From NCBI GenBank assembly GCA_030829985.1, contig JAURNW010000011.1, positions 163,700 through 227,699 of the forward strand: a DNA stretch of 64,000 bases. Direction: 5' to 3'. A model generated the notes under the pieces. It made no database searches. It was not told the origin of the DNA and saw nothing but the letters and a program-made list of their open reading frames with translations. Positions 17,877 through 27,337 of the stretch are shown piece by piece (position 1 is the stretch's first letter; every line of letters begins with the position of its first letter). A program made the translations under genes and the position numbers. The stretch is from Gammaproteobacteria bacterium. Lineage in GTDB: Bacteria; Pseudomonadota; Gammaproteobacteria; Eutrophobiales; Eutrophobiaceae.

Positions 17877-19403
17877 TCAACGCAAAAAAGTTTGATATGC
17901 CGGGTTATCAGATTCATCCCAGTAAGGTATTCCTAATTTATCGACAAACTGTTGAAAATCATTTCGTTCATTTTCTTTAACCTGAAATCCCATCAACACG
18001 CGACCATAAGCCGCGCCGTGATTTCGATAATGAAATAAACTGATATTCCAACGTTCACCCATTTCAGTCAGAAAATGCAGCAGGGCGCCGGAACGTTCAG
18101 GAAATTCAAATCGATAGATGAATTCATTCTCTGCATGCGGTGCGTGACCCCCAACCATGTGTCGGATATGCATTTTGGCAACGACATCGTTACTTAGGTC
18201 AATTACGTTATAACCTTTCTCTTTAAGGTGATTTAACAGTTTATTTTTTTCTTCAACACCCTGTTTAAGTTGCACGCCGGCAAACACATATGCATCGTTA
18301 TTATCAGCATAGCGATAATTAAATTCTGTGATTAATCTTGGACCAAGATCATGACACAGATGTCTAAAGCTACCCGGCCGCTCAGGGATCATGATTGAGA
18401 GCAATGCTTCCTTATTTTCACCCAGAGCAGTCAGCTCAGCAATATGACGCAGGCGATCAAAATTAACGTTGGCGCCACTAAAGATGGCAACCAATTCTTT
18501 ACCACTGATTTTCTCTCTCGCGACATATTGTTTTAAACCCGCAAGTGCCAAGGCACCTGCCGGTTCTGGAATTGATCGTGTGTCTTCAAAAATATCTTTA
18601 ACAGCAGCACAAATTTCATCGATGCTAACCAATAAAATTTCATCCACCAGATCCTTTGTGATTCTGAAATTCTCTTCCCCGGCTTGTTTAACTGCAGCAC
18701 CATCAGCAAAAATACCAATTTTATCCAGCACAACGCGTTCACCCGCAGCAATTGCATGATGCATACACGGTGCTTCATCAGGTTCAACACCGATGATCTT
18801 TATGCCTGGATAGTTTGCCTGAGTATAAGCCGCTATGCCGGCGATTAAACCACCGCCACCGACTGGCACAAAAATAATATCCGGGATACCCGGGTACTGC
18901 TCTATCAGTTCAACGCCTACCGTAGCCTGACCAGCGATAATTAATGGATGATCATATGGCGGGATATAACACATGCCCGTTTGATTGGACATTTTGATCG
19001 CATATTCTTTTGCATCATCATAAGTATTGCCATGCAGGATGACTTCGGCGCCCATCCGTTTAACTGAATTGACTTTAATATCCGGCGTTGTCTTCGGCAT
19101 AACGATGATTGCCTTGATGCCCAGGCCTTGTGTCGCCATTGCCACGCCCTGGGCATGATTCCCCGCGGAAGCTGTGAGAACACCACGATTACGTTCTTCA
19201 TCGGACAATGACGCTATCATGTTGTAAGCGCCGCGCAACTTATAAGAAAAAACCGGTTGCTGATCCTCCCGCTTTAACCAGATATTATTATTGAGCCGCG
19301 ATGATAATAATGGCGCGTGATCCAGATCGGTACGTTTAGCCATGGCATAGATACGTCGACTGGCTTCTTCAATTAGATTATTGTATTCATCAAACATAGT
19401 CAT
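17877..19403 (-). CDS. ilvA: Threonine dehydratase (biosynthetic)
   Basis: About 508 residues; PLP enzyme that makes 2-oxobutanoate for isoleucine. The PLP lysine is in SYKLRGAYNM, the phosphate loop is VGGGGLIAG, and two ACT-like C-terminal regulatory domains are present (e.g. MIPERPGSFRHLCHDLG and RFEFPERSGALLHFL), as expected of the allosteric form. An upstream in-frame ATG at 19460 would overlap rpiA on the other strand and add a non-homologous 19 residues, so the start is placed at 19403 (MTMFDEY). The start may instead be the second ATG at 19397. Confidence 0.93.
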   Translation of the reverse strand: MTMFDEYNNLIEEASRRIYAMAKRTDLDHAPLLSSRLNNNIWLKREDQQPVFSYKLRGAYNMIASLSDEERNRGVLTASAGNHAQGVAMATQGLGIKAIIVMPKTTPDIKVNSVKRMGAEVILHGNTYDDAKEYAIKMSNQTGMCYIPPYDHPLIIAGQATVGVELIEQYPGIPDIIFVPVGGGGLIAGIAAYTQANYPGIKIIGVEPDEAPCMHHAIAAGERVVLDKIGIFADGAAVKQAGEENFRITKDLVDEILLVSIDEICAAVKDIFEDTRSIPEPAGALALAGLKQYVAREKISGKELVAIFSGANVNFDRLRHIAELTALGENKEALLSIMIPERPGSFRHLCHDLGPRLITEFNYRYADNNDAYVFAGVQLKQGVEEKNKLLNHLKEKGYNVIDLSNDVVAKMHIRHMVGGHAPHAENEFIYRFEFPERSGALLHFLTEMGERWNISLFHYRNHGAAYGRVLMGFQVKENERNDFQQFVDKLGIPYWDESDNPAYQTFLR

Positions 19404-19451
19404 AAGATAACATTTACTTGACCACAAACATATTTTTCGACGGAGCTTAGT

Positions 19452-20105
19452 ATGTCTCAAGACGAGAAGAAAAAAGAAGTCGCCAAAGCCGCTATTTCTT
19501 ATATTGAAGACGATACCATAGTCGGCGTAGGCACGGGCAGCACCGTTAACTTTTTTATTGAAGAACTTGCAGATATTAAAAATCGAATTAAAGGCGCTGT
19601 TTCCAGCTCTGACGCGAGTGAAAAATTACTTAAACAACATAATATCCCGGTACTTTCTCTAAATGACGTCGTAGCGATTCCGGTCTATGTTGATGGGGCC
19701 GATGAAGCGACAAAACACCGACATCTAATTAAGGGTGGCGGAGGTGCATTGACCAGAGAAAAGATCGTTGCTGCAGCCAGCGTACAATTCGTCTGTATTA
19801 TTGATGACAGCAAAATGGTGCAAATGCTCGGCGCATTTCCGTTGCCAATTGAGGTGATCCCAATGGCACAAAGTTATGTTGCCAGAGAAATAGTAAAGTT
19901 GGGTGGCAAGCCGGAATTACGTGCGGGCTTTACAACTGATAATGGCAATATCATTCTTGATGTACACAATCTAAAAATTGATAATCCTGTTAAACTGGAA
20001 CAAGACATCAATCAGATTGTGGGTGTCGTTACCAACGGCCTATTTGCACAGAGGCCAGCAGATATATTGCTCATCGCAAGCGAAAATGGTGTTACTAAAC
20101 AATAA
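19452..20105 (+). CDS. rpiA: Ribose-5-phosphate isomerase A
   Basis: 217 residues. Interconverts ribose 5-phosphate and ribulose 5-phosphate. The conserved [40 protein letters not shown] and GVVTNGLFA segments give a confident match, and the length is standard. It is divergent from ilvA with about 50 bases between starts; this ilvA-rpiA pairing is common in gammaproteobacteria. Confidence 0.97.
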   Translation: MSQDEKKKEVAKAAISYIEDDTIVGVGTGSTVNFFIEELADIKNRIKGAVSSSDASEKLLKQHNIPVLSLNDVVAIPVYVDGADEATKHRHLIKGGGGALTREKIVAAASVQFVCIIDDSKMVQMLGAFPLPIEVIPMAQSYVAREIVKLGGKPELRAGFTTDNGNIILDVHNLKIDNPVKLEQDINQIVGVVTNGLFAQRPADILLIASENGVTKQ

Positions 20106-20224
20106 ATAACGGAATTTTGTCTCTATATTAATACATAATGTTGGCTTAATTTTTCTGTTTTGACTTAGAATAGGTGAGTATAATAAAAATCAAATATTCA
20201 GATCTTTTTAGGGGTAAATCGTAG

Positions 20225-20377
20225 ATGCTTTTTTATATTGTCTATATCTTGTCGGTAGTTGTGCTTATTTTGCACTTTACCGGTTTTCTTGCTCGCAGAA
20301 ACCTGGACTGGGTCGTGCTTGTTGCCGCTGTTGCTATCTTTGCCGTCAATATCCTTGATTTTCTTAAGGTAATCTAA
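20225..20377 (+). CDS. Small two-helix membrane protein, unrecognised
   Basis: A 50-codon frame starting MLFYIVYILSVVVLILHF. It encodes two hydrophobic helices separated by a short charged turn, GFLARRNLDW, and ends DFLKVI. A purine-rich AGGGG lies 8-12 bases before the ATG and a TATAAT -10 at 20179-20184. The positive turn and composition look like a real small membrane protein rather than chance. It lies between rpiA and dtd, 31 bases before dtd. No family was recognised. Confidence 0.6.
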   Translation: MLFYIVYILSVVVLILHFTGFLARRNLDWVVLVAAVAIFAVNILDFLKVI

Positions 20378-20408
20378 CGCTAACGAGCTGATGATTACCC
20401 AATCATAA

Positions 20409-20846
20409 ATGATTGGTCTGTTACAACGCGTTACCCATGCCTCCGTCACCATTAACGGTGACGTTGTCGCTACAATTAATAAGGGTCTTCTGGTTCTGGT
20501 GGGCATTGAGAAAAATGATTCCGACCAAAATGCAGTGCGTTTACTTGAAAAATTAATTGCTTATCGTGTTTTTGCTGATGATCAGGACAAAATGAACCTG
20601 AGTCTAAAAGATATCAACGGCGAATTGTTGCTCGTACCGCAATTTACACTAGTAGCAGATACTCAAAAAGGGTTGCGCCCGAGTTTCTCAAACCCAGCAC
20701 CTCCTGAACACAGCAGAAAGATATTCAAATTTTTAATCCAGCATGCCCGCGAACAGTATTCGAATGTTCAGACGGGCATCTTTGGTGCTGATATGCAGGT
20801 TAATTTGACTAATGACGGACCTGTGACTTTCTGGTTACAGACTTGA
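20409..20846 (+). CDS. dtd: D-aminoacyl-tRNA deacylase
   Basis: 145 residues, standard length. Frees D-amino acids from mischarged tRNA. The start MIGLLQRVTHASVTING and the active-site segment LVPQFTLVADTQKGLRPSF (the SQF-T type motif) with GIFGADMQVNLTNDGPVTFWL match the family throughout. It is convergent with hemF; 36 bases separate the stops. Confidence 0.96.
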   Translation: MIGLLQRVTHASVTINGDVVATINKGLLVLVGIEKNDSDQNAVRLLEKLIAYRVFADDQDKMNLSLKDINGELLLVPQFTLVADTQKGLRPSFSNPAPPEHSRKIFKFLIQHAREQYSNVQTGIFGADMQVNLTNDGPVTFWLQT

Positions 20847-20882
20847 TTTCTTAATAAATATTCACCTACCAATATATTTCAC

Positions 20883-21797
20883 TCAATCTTTTAGCCAGTC
20901 CTGTGGTTTAAGAAAAACATCATAAAGCTCTGCTTCAGGAGTTCCTGGTCTAGGCTGCCAGTTATATTCCCAACGCACAAGTGGTGGTAAAGACATCAAA
21001 ATAGATTCCGTTCGGCCGCCGGATTGTAAGCCAAATAAGGTGCCTCGATCATGAATCAAATTAAATTCGACATAACGTCCACGTCGATACAGTTGAAATT
21101 CTCTCTCTCGTTCCGAGTAGCTTATTTCCGTACGCTTTATAACTATAGGAAGATAGGCCTTTAAAAAATGGTCCCCGACACTTTGCATGAAGGCAAAACA
21201 GGAGTCATAGCCCCATTCATTTAAGTCGTCATAAAACAGCCCCCCAATACCGCGTGGTTCTTCACGATGCTTGAGATAAAAATACTCATCACACCATTTC
21301 TTATATTTTTCATAGGTATCATCGCCACCAAAACCGGCACATGCGGCTTTGGCCTTTTCGTGCCAGTATCGAGCATCCTCTTCAAAACCGTAATAGGGCG
21401 TCAGATCGAAACCACCACCAAACCACCAGACAGGATCAGATCCTTCCTTTTCAGCCATAAAAAATCGAATATTCATGTGGGTTGTCGGCACATAGGGATT
21501 TAAAGGATGAATGACCAGAGAATTTCCAAGTGCCTGAAATGATCGACCAGCTAATTCTGGTCTATGCGCCGTTGCTGAGGGAGGCAGGCTATCACCATGA
21601 ACATGTGAAAAATTGATGCCGGCTTGCTCAAAGACCTTGCCGTTACGCATGACACGACTTCGTCCACCACCGCCAGCGCCCTCACGCTCCCATTCGTCTT
21701 CTTTCAATTCCAAACCGCCATCCAGTTGTATCAATGCATTACAAATCCGTTCCTGTAAGCTCAATAAATACTGTTTAATGCCATCTATCTCGATCAT
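20883..21797 (-). CDS. hemF: Oxygen-dependent coproporphyrinogen III oxidase
   Basis: 304 residues. Converts coproporphyrinogen III to protoporphyrinogen IX in heme synthesis using O2. Signature segments include [54 protein letters not shown] and [21 protein letters not shown]. Its presence points to an organism that lives with oxygen at least part of the time. The promoter region faces hisB. Confidence 0.97.
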   Translation of the reverse strand: MIEIDGIKQYLLSLQERICNALIQLDGGLELKEDEWEREGAGGGGRSRVMRNGKVFEQAGINFSHVHGDSLPPSATAHRPELAGRSFQALGNSLVIHPLNPYVPTTHMNIRFFMAEKEGSDPVWWFGGGFDLTPYYGFEEDARYWHEKAKAACAGFGGDDTYEKYKKWCDEYFYLKHREEPRGIGGLFYDDLNEWGYDSCFAFMQSVGDHFLKAYLPIVIKRTEISYSEREREFQLYRRGRYVEFNLIHDRGTLFGLQSGGRTESILMSLPPLVRWEYNWQPRPGTPEAELYDVFLKPQDWLKD

Positions 21798-21872
21798 TTT
21801 TGTATCCGTTTGTTGGTAATCACGTCGCTAAAGGTTATCCTATCACGCTAATTTTTTCAGGTGGTAAATCTA

Positions 21873-22466
21873 ATGGGCAATCGTAGCTCGACAGTTAAAC
21901 GCGACACAAAAGAAACTCAGATTGAGGTTTCACTAAAGCTTGATGGCGAAGGTAAATCTGATCTTCAAATTGGTGTTCCATTTCTGGAACACATGATAGA
22001 GCAGATTGCACGTCATGGTCTATTCGATATTAGTATCAAAGCCAATGGCGATCTGGATATTGATGCTCACCACACAGTTGAAGATGTGGGTATCACTCTA
22101 GGACAGGCATTTACCAAAGCTCTTGCGGATAAAAAAGGAATTCGTCGCTACGCTCATGCCTATGTGCCTCTCGATGAAGCACTGTCTCGCGTAGTCATTG
22201 ATTGCTCCGGTCGACCTGGTCTTGAGTATAATGTTAATTATCCACGCGCGCGCGTCGGTGATTTTGATGTCGATTTAATCTTTGAATTCTTTCAGGGCTT
22301 CATTAATCACGCGATGATGACATTGCATATCGATAATCTACGAGGCCGTAATTCACACCATATCGCAGAGACTATTTTCAAGGCTTTTGGCAGGGCATTA
22401 CGTATAGCCGTAGAACAGGATCCACGTATGGAAGGGATACTCCCATCTACCAAAGGTGCTTTGTAG
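21873..22466 (+). CDS. hisB: Imidazoleglycerol-phosphate dehydratase
   Basis: 197 residues from the ATG at 21873, the standard length of the monofunctional enzyme. A GTG four codons earlier (21861) is open, but AGGTGG sits 8 bases before the ATG and the homologous start is [14 protein letters not shown]. Metal-binding histidine motifs [11 protein letters not shown] and [19 protein letters not shown] are intact. There is no N-terminal phosphatase domain. It is followed by hisH after 17 bases. Confidence 0.95.
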   Translation: MGNRSSTVKRDTKETQIEVSLKLDGEGKSDLQIGVPFLEHMIEQIARHGLFDISIKANGDLDIDAHHTVEDVGITLGQAFTKALADKKGIRRYAHAYVPLDEALSRVVIDCSGRPGLEYNVNYPRARVGDFDVDLIFEFFQGFINHAMMTLHIDNLRGRNSHHIAETIFKAFGRALRIAVEQDPRMEGILPSTKGAL

Positions 22467-22483
22467 CCTCATCGAGTTAATTC

Positions 22484-23125
22484 ATGTCTAAGATCGTTGT
22501 TCTTGATTACGGCAGCAGTAATTTACGTTCTGTTGCCAAGGCGCTTGAAGCAGTTGCTGACAGTCATCAGTCTATTATGATTAGTAATAAGACCGAAGAA
22601 ATACTGGGAGCGGATAAAGTTGTCTTTCCTGGTCAAGGTGCAATAGGCCAATGCATGACTCACCTTAAAGAACAGAATCTTGATGAGGTCATACGCGAAT
22701 GTATTTTAAACAAACCCTTTCTTGGTATCTGTCTCGGTCTACAATCGCTTATGGATCACAGTGATGAGGATGGTGGTGTAAAAGGCCTTGGAATATTGCC
22801 TGGTAATGTTATTCGTTTTACTGATCATCAAGTCGATGAAAATGGTGACACTTATAAGATTCCTTCCATGGGCTGGAATCAGGTCGCTCAGGAGAAATCA
22901 CATCCACTCTGGGCAGACATTGAAGATGGTAGCCGCTTCTATTTTGTACACAGTTACTATGTAAAGCCGGAACTCGATTCAGATATTGCCGGATCTACTG
23001 ACTATATTCATCGCTATACCTCTGCGGCTGCGAGAGACAATTTGTTTGCAACTCAATTTCATCCTGAAAAAAGTCAGCACGCGGGCTTACAATTATTAAA
23101 AAACTTTCTTAACTGGCAGGTTTAG
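22484..23125 (+). CDS. hisH: Imidazole glycerol phosphate synthase, glutaminase subunit
   Basis: 213 residues of a class I glutamine amidotransferase. The nucleophile is in FLGICLGLQSLMD, and the His-Glu pair in TQFHPEKSQHAGLQLLKNF. It supplies ammonia to HisF. HisA and hisF do not follow; instead the convergent helicase gene overlaps its last 17 bases, so the his genes are split in this genome. Confidence 0.95.
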   Translation: MSKIVVLDYGSSNLRSVAKALEAVADSHQSIMISNKTEEILGADKVVFPGQGAIGQCMTHLKEQNLDEVIRECILNKPFLGICLGLQSLMDHSDEDGGVKGLGILPGNVIRFTDHQVDENGDTYKIPSMGWNQVAQEKSHPLWADIEDGSRFYFVHSYYVKPELDSDIAGSTDYIHRYTSAAARDNLFATQFHPEKSQHAGLQLLKNFLNWQV

Positions 23126-24959
23126 CCTTTCGTTTAGGACCCGATTTTTTATCTGGTCTTGCACGTTTCTTACTATTCGAACCTGATTTTTTCTCTTTCT
23201 TTTTATGTGATGTTGCAGAGTGTTCTGACTTATCACTCAAACGAGAGATATTTAATTGCCGCCCGGAAACCCAGACTTTTTTCATTGCCTTAAACAAATC
23301 ATGCGGCATACCAATAGGTAGATCGACTGTTGAATAATTCTCATGAATTGTTACGTTTTTGATGTACTGACTATCAACACCGGCTTCATTTGCAATAGCG
23401 CCGACAATATTATTTGTCTTTACTTCATGCTCTTCACCAACCTCGATTCGAAAACGTTCCATATCCCGATCAGGCGTGGATTGCCGTGGTGTTCTTTTTT
23501 TATCTGCATCTCCTGGTTTATCTCTGTTGCTTTCTCTCTGGCCTTCTTTTCGCGGTCTATCTTTTTGGCGACCGCTACGTGGCTTATCTCGCTGTCCATC
23601 GTTACGTGATCGTTCTTGCTGAAGTTCCGGTTGTGGCTTCATAAGAAATGGCTGTTCGCCTTGTGCTATTTTTGCCAGAGCAGTTGCAATCTCCATTGCT
23701 GAACGACCTGATTCAAGTTGGTATTCTTCTATGATCGAATGAAACAGCTCAATATGGCCAGTTTCTAATGTATCAGTGATGCGCTGTTTGAAACGTTGGA
23801 TGCGTTCCTGATTAATTGAATCAGCCGTCGGCATGTGCATACGCTCGATCTTCTTACCAGTCACTCTTTCTATCATGCTCAACAATCGCTGTTCACGACT
23901 TGTTACAAACAAAATAGCTTCACCTTCACGACCGGCTCGTCCCGTTCTACCGATCCTGTGTGTATAAGCTTCTGGATCACTGGGAATATCGTAATTAATA
24001 ACATGGCTAATACGATCAACATCAAGTCCACGTGCGGCAACATCTGTCGCGATGAGCATATCGATCTTGCCCGACTTTAATTTGCTTATCGTTTGCTCAC
24101 GCAATTTTTGCGTAATATCACCATTCAAAGCGGTACAGGCATATCCCCGTGCGGAAAGTTTTTCTGTTAACTCCATGGTTTCGATCTTGGTACGCACAAA
24201 AATAAGAATCGCATTAAAGGTCATGCTTTCAAGAATGGAGGTTAAGGCATCAAGTTTCTGTCGGCCATTCACCATCAAGTAGCGTTGGCGTATCGTATCT
24301 GCCGTAATACTTTTCGTCTTGATTGTAATTTGTTCAGGATTGTTTAAATATTTTTTAGAAATTTTGCGAATCTCTGCCGGCATAGTCGCGGAGAATAAAG
24401 CAATCTGACGTTTTGCTGGTAACTGCTCAAGCACCCATTCAACATCATCGATAAAACCCATTCGTAACATTTCGTCGGCTTCATCCAAAACCAGACAGGT
24501 TAATTTGTCCAGTTTCAGGGTACCGCGACGCATATGATCCATAACCCGTCCCGGGGTACCGACAACCACGTGAACACCACGCTTTAATTGTCGTAACTGT
24601 ACGCCATATTCCTGCCCCCCATAAATAGGCAAGACATGGAAACCATTAAGGAAGGAAGCGTATGTTTGAAATGCTTCTGCAACCTGAATAGCCAACTCAC
24701 GTGTTGGTGCCAGAACCAAAACCTGAGGTGTCGTCAACTTGAGATCAATTTTAGATAGCAGCGGCAGCGCAAAAGCAGCCGTTTTTCCAGTACCCGTTTG
24801 AGCCTGTCCAATCACATCACGGCCATTCAATACATGAGGAATAATCTCAGCTTGAATAGGAGAAGGCGTTTCATAACCGACTTTATTGAGCGCTTTCATA
24901 ATGGGATCGGGAAGTGATAAATCGTTGAAACTCAGATTGGGGACGTCAGTAGTGCTCAT
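23109..24959 (-). CDS. deaD: DEAD-box RNA helicase, DeaD/CsdA type
   Basis: 616 residues. The order Q motif (TPSPIQAEIIP), AQTGTGKTAAFALP, PTRELAIQVAE, VLDEADEML, SATMPAEI, ATDVAARGLD and HRIGRTGRAGR gives a complete two-domain helicase. A charged linker rich in Arg/Asp/Gln precedes a DbpA-like RNA-binding domain (RFRIEVGEEHEVKTNNIVGA), then a basic lysine-rich tail. This architecture is DeaD/CsdA, a cold-shock helicase in ribosome assembly. Its 3' end overlaps hisH on the other strand. The 240 bases upstream could be a long regulated leader. Confidence 0.94.
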   Translation of the reverse strand: MSTTDVPNLSFNDLSLPDPIMKALNKVGYETPSPIQAEIIPHVLNGRDVIGQAQTGTGKTAAFALPLLSKIDLKLTTPQVLVLAPTRELAIQVAEAFQTYASFLNGFHVLPIYGGQEYGVQLRQLKRGVHVVVGTPGRVMDHMRRGTLKLDKLTCLVLDEADEMLRMGFIDDVEWVLEQLPAKRQIALFSATMPAEIRKISKKYLNNPEQITIKTKSITADTIRQRYLMVNGRQKLDALTSILESMTFNAILIFVRTKIETMELTEKLSARGYACTALNGDITQKLREQTISKLKSGKIDMLIATDVAARGLDVDRISHVINYDIPSDPEAYTHRIGRTGRAGREGEAILFVTSREQRLLSMIERVTGKKIERMHMPTADSINQERIQRFKQRITDTLETGHIELFHSIIEEYQLESGRSAMEIATALAKIAQGEQPFLMKPQPELQQERSRNDGQRDKPRSGRQKDRPRKEGQRESNRDKPGDADKKRTPRQSTPDRDMERFRIEVGEEHEVKTNNIVGAIANEAGVDSQYIKNVTIHENYSTVDLPIGMPHDLFKAMKKVWVSGRQLNISRLSDKSEHSATSHKKKEKKSGSNSKKRARPDKKSGPKRKAKPAS

Positions 24960-25198
24960 GATGGGGTTACCTTTAGGTGTGGCAGTATTTGCAGCTCATT
25001 AGCCAATTTTAGCGAATTTTGGCAACAAGCGGGCGGGCAGTATACGGTCTTACCGTCTTGATACAAGCCAAATATTGCCAGCAAACAGAAATATCTAATT
25101 TATTAAAGAAACCTTAAATGGTCTCGTTTAATATAAAATCAGTCTAAGTATAGAAAACCGTATATATGCTCAAATTCATCTACACCATTAGTTCTATT

Positions 25199-26368
25199 TT
25201 ATGCGCTTGAAAACCATCCCTTTGTTTTCTTACAAAATGCGACTAATGCGAGCATTAATGGAACTTCAATTAAAACCCCAACGACAGTAGCGAGTGCCGC
25301 ACCTGACGATAAGCCAAACAACATCACTGCCGTTGCGATAGCGACTTCAAAATGATTAGACGCACCGATCATTGCAGTCGGAGCAGCATTTTCATAAGTA
25401 AAACCCATAAAATGAGCGGCACTGTAGGTAATGGCAAAAATGAAAACAGTTTGAATAAATAAGGGAATAGCTATCCAGAGAATCGTTAACGGATTATCAA
25501 GAATGACATCGCCTTTGAAAGAGAAAAGCAATATGAGTGTTATTAATAACGCTGTAATTGTTACAGGCGTCAGCAAATGTAAAAATTTTTCTTCAAACCA
25601 GACATGGCCCTTGTTCGAGATAATCCATTTCCTTGTCAGATAACCAGCGACCAGGGGAAGAGCAACATAAATACCAATCGACAAAAGCAAGGCCTGCCAG
25701 GGTACAGGTAATTGCCCGACACCAAGTAAAAAACCGCCAATAACACCAAACAAAAACAACATGATCAATGAGTTGACCGCCACCATCACCAGAGTATGAC
25801 CATCATTACCTCTGGCTAAATATCCCCAGACCAGAACCATAGCGGTACAGGGCGCAATTCCCAGTAAGATACATCCAGCCAGATAACTACGCCATAACGG
25901 CACGGCTAATAATTTGACACCATCTTGAATCACCACTACACCGGAACCATATTCAGCGCCAACCGGCAAGTCTAATCCAAACGGTAACTTCACGTAGTCC
26001 AGGGCATCATCACCTATCAATCCTTTGAACAGTATTCCCAGAAAGAGATAGGCAATAAGGTACATCGTGAATGGCTTAATCGCCCAATTAACAACGAGTG
26101 TTAAACCAACCGGCTTAATACTCTTGCCCGCTTTCACAACTGCAGCAAAATCTATTTTAACCATAATCGGGTACATCATGAAAAACAGACAAACTGCTAT
26201 CGGAATGGAAATAACAGGTGCGCCATTTATATCAATACTCATAGCATCAAGTGTTTTAGCAAACGCTGGTGCAAACTGTCCTAGTAGAATTCCAAAGACA
26301 ATACATAATCCAACCCAAAGGGTTAGATAACGCTCAAACGTACCCATATCATGTTTTGTTACAGTCAT
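25199..26368 (-). CDS. acr3: Arsenite efflux transporter, ACR3 family
   Basis: 389 residues and about ten hydrophobic helices. Hallmarks of ACR3: [21 protein letters not shown], containing the essential cysteine in the fourth segment, and [21 protein letters not shown] near the C-terminus. It exports arsenite across the inner membrane. It lies 29 bases after arsR on the same strand and so is autoregulated with it. Confidence 0.94.
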   Translation of the reverse strand: MTVTKHDMGTFERYLTLWVGLCIVFGILLGQFAPAFAKTLDAMSIDINGAPVISIPIAVCLFFMMYPIMVKIDFAAVVKAGKSIKPVGLTLVVNWAIKPFTMYLIAYLFLGILFKGLIGDDALDYVKLPFGLDLPVGAEYGSGVVVIQDGVKLLAVPLWRSYLAGCILLGIAPCTAMVLVWGYLARGNDGHTLVMVAVNSLIMLFLFGVIGGFLLGVGQLPVPWQALLLSIGIYVALPLVAGYLTRKWIISNKGHVWFEEKFLHLLTPVTITALLITLILLFSFKGDVILDNPLTILWIAIPLFIQTVFIFAITYSAAHFMGFTYENAAPTAMIGASNHFEVAIATAVMLFGLSSGAALATVVGVLIEVPLMLALVAFCKKTKGWFSSA

Positions 26369-26397
26369 GCTATTAGTCTTTAATGAAGTTATATAAC

Positions 26398-26745
26398 TTA
26401 CGCACAGATCCGGTTCTCAGGCCGATTCTTCATGCTTTTTAATTTTTTAATATCACGTTTGTATTGTTTTTCATCCAGGCTGCCCTTAAGGGTTGCTTGT
26501 AACAGCTCATTTGCCCAAGCTGGTAACTTTGAATTAATGTGGTAGTAGATCCATTGTCCTGCACGTTTATCAATGACAACCTGCATATCTCTTAACGCGG
26601 CAAGATGACGCGATATTTTTGGCTGAATTAAATCAAGTGCATAGGTTAATTCACAGACACAAAGCTCACCCTCCTGCATTAACAACATCAGGCTACGCAA
26701 GCGTGTTTGATCGGACAATAGTTTTAATAATATTTCTGGTGTCAT
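26398..26745 (-). CDS. arsR: ArsR family arsenic-responsive repressor
   Basis: 115 residues with a winged helix. The arsenic-binding motif ELCVCEL holds C29 and C31, next to the recognition helix [13 protein letters not shown]. Arsenite binding should release the repressor from DNA. It is divergent from arsC with an AT-rich palindromic gap that is the obvious operator, and upstream of acr3. Confidence 0.94.
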   Translation of the reverse strand: MTPEILLKLLSDQTRLRSLMLLMQEGELCVCELTYALDLIQPKISRHLAALRDMQVVIDKRAGQWIYYHINSKLPAWANELLQATLKGSLDEKQYKRDIKKLKSMKNRPENRICA

Positions 26746-26756
26746 AATTCTGTAAT

Positions 26757-26796
26757 AATATACGTCTATACATATATATGCTTATCCGTATATATT
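26757..26796. promoter_or_regulatory. Putative ArsR operator between arsR and arsC
   Basis: The divergent gap contains ATATACG (26758-26764) mirrored by CGTATAT (26787-26793), and between them the perfect palindrome CATATATATG (26771-26780). Position between the two divergent ars units and two-fold symmetry fit a shared ArsR site. The exact half-sites are a guess. Confidence 0.55.
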
Positions 26797-26825
26797 GTGC
26801 GCTATTAATTTGATGGGGTAAAGAC

Positions 26826-27335
26826 ATGACCGAAAAGAAATTAAACGTGCTTTTTTTATGCACGGGTAATTCTGCACGTAGCATTCTTGCGGAAGCCATA
26901 CTACAACGCTGGGGTCTGGGTCGATTTCAGTCTTACAGTGCAGGGAGCATACCTAAAGGAAGAGTACATCCGCTTGCGATAGAACTACTGGAATCCAAAA
27001 ATTACAAGACTGATTCGTTTAGAAGCAAAAGTTGGGATGAATTTGCAAAAGATGATGCGCCAAAACTGGATTTTGTCTTTACCGTATGTGACCGAGCTGC
27101 AAATGAAGTCTGTCCTATCTGGCCCGGACAACCAATATCGGCACATTGGGGTATTGAAGATCCAGATAATCCTGAATTGAATAATGATGAACAACGCAGG
27201 TTATTCGAAAAAGCCTATTGGGAGCTGGATCATCGTCTGAAAATATTTACCAGTTTGCCATTGGATAAACTCGACAATCTATCCTTGCAAAAGAAGCTGG
27301 ATGAAATTGGCAACGCTTATCCAGAACAAAATTAA
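26826..27335 (+). CDS. arsC: Arsenate reductase, thioredoxin-linked (LMW-PTP fold)
   Basis: 169 residues. The P-loop CTGNSAR (C12 to R18) is the CX5R arsenate-binding site. C88 and C96 in TVCDRAANEVCPIWPG are positioned for the Cys relay of thioredoxin-dependent ArsC. It reduces arsenate to arsenite for export by ACR3. The C-terminal extension is slightly longer than that of the S. aureus enzyme. Its stop is only 2 bases from the purD stop on the other strand. Confidence 0.93.
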   Translation: MTEKKLNVLFLCTGNSARSILAEAILQRWGLGRFQSYSAGSIPKGRVHPLAIELLESKNYKTDSFRSKSWDEFAKDDAPKLDFVFTVCDRAANEVCPIWPGQPISAHWGIEDPDNPELNNDEQRRLFEKAYWELDHRLKIFTSLPLDKLDNLSLQKKLDEIGNAYPEQN

Positions 27336-27337
27336 TA

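Noticed and set aside
25158..25167. CCGTATATAT downstream of acr3, identical to ten bases of the ars operator
   Set aside because: It lies after the acr3 stop in AT-rich DNA, and lacks a mirrored half-site, so chance is the simpler reading.
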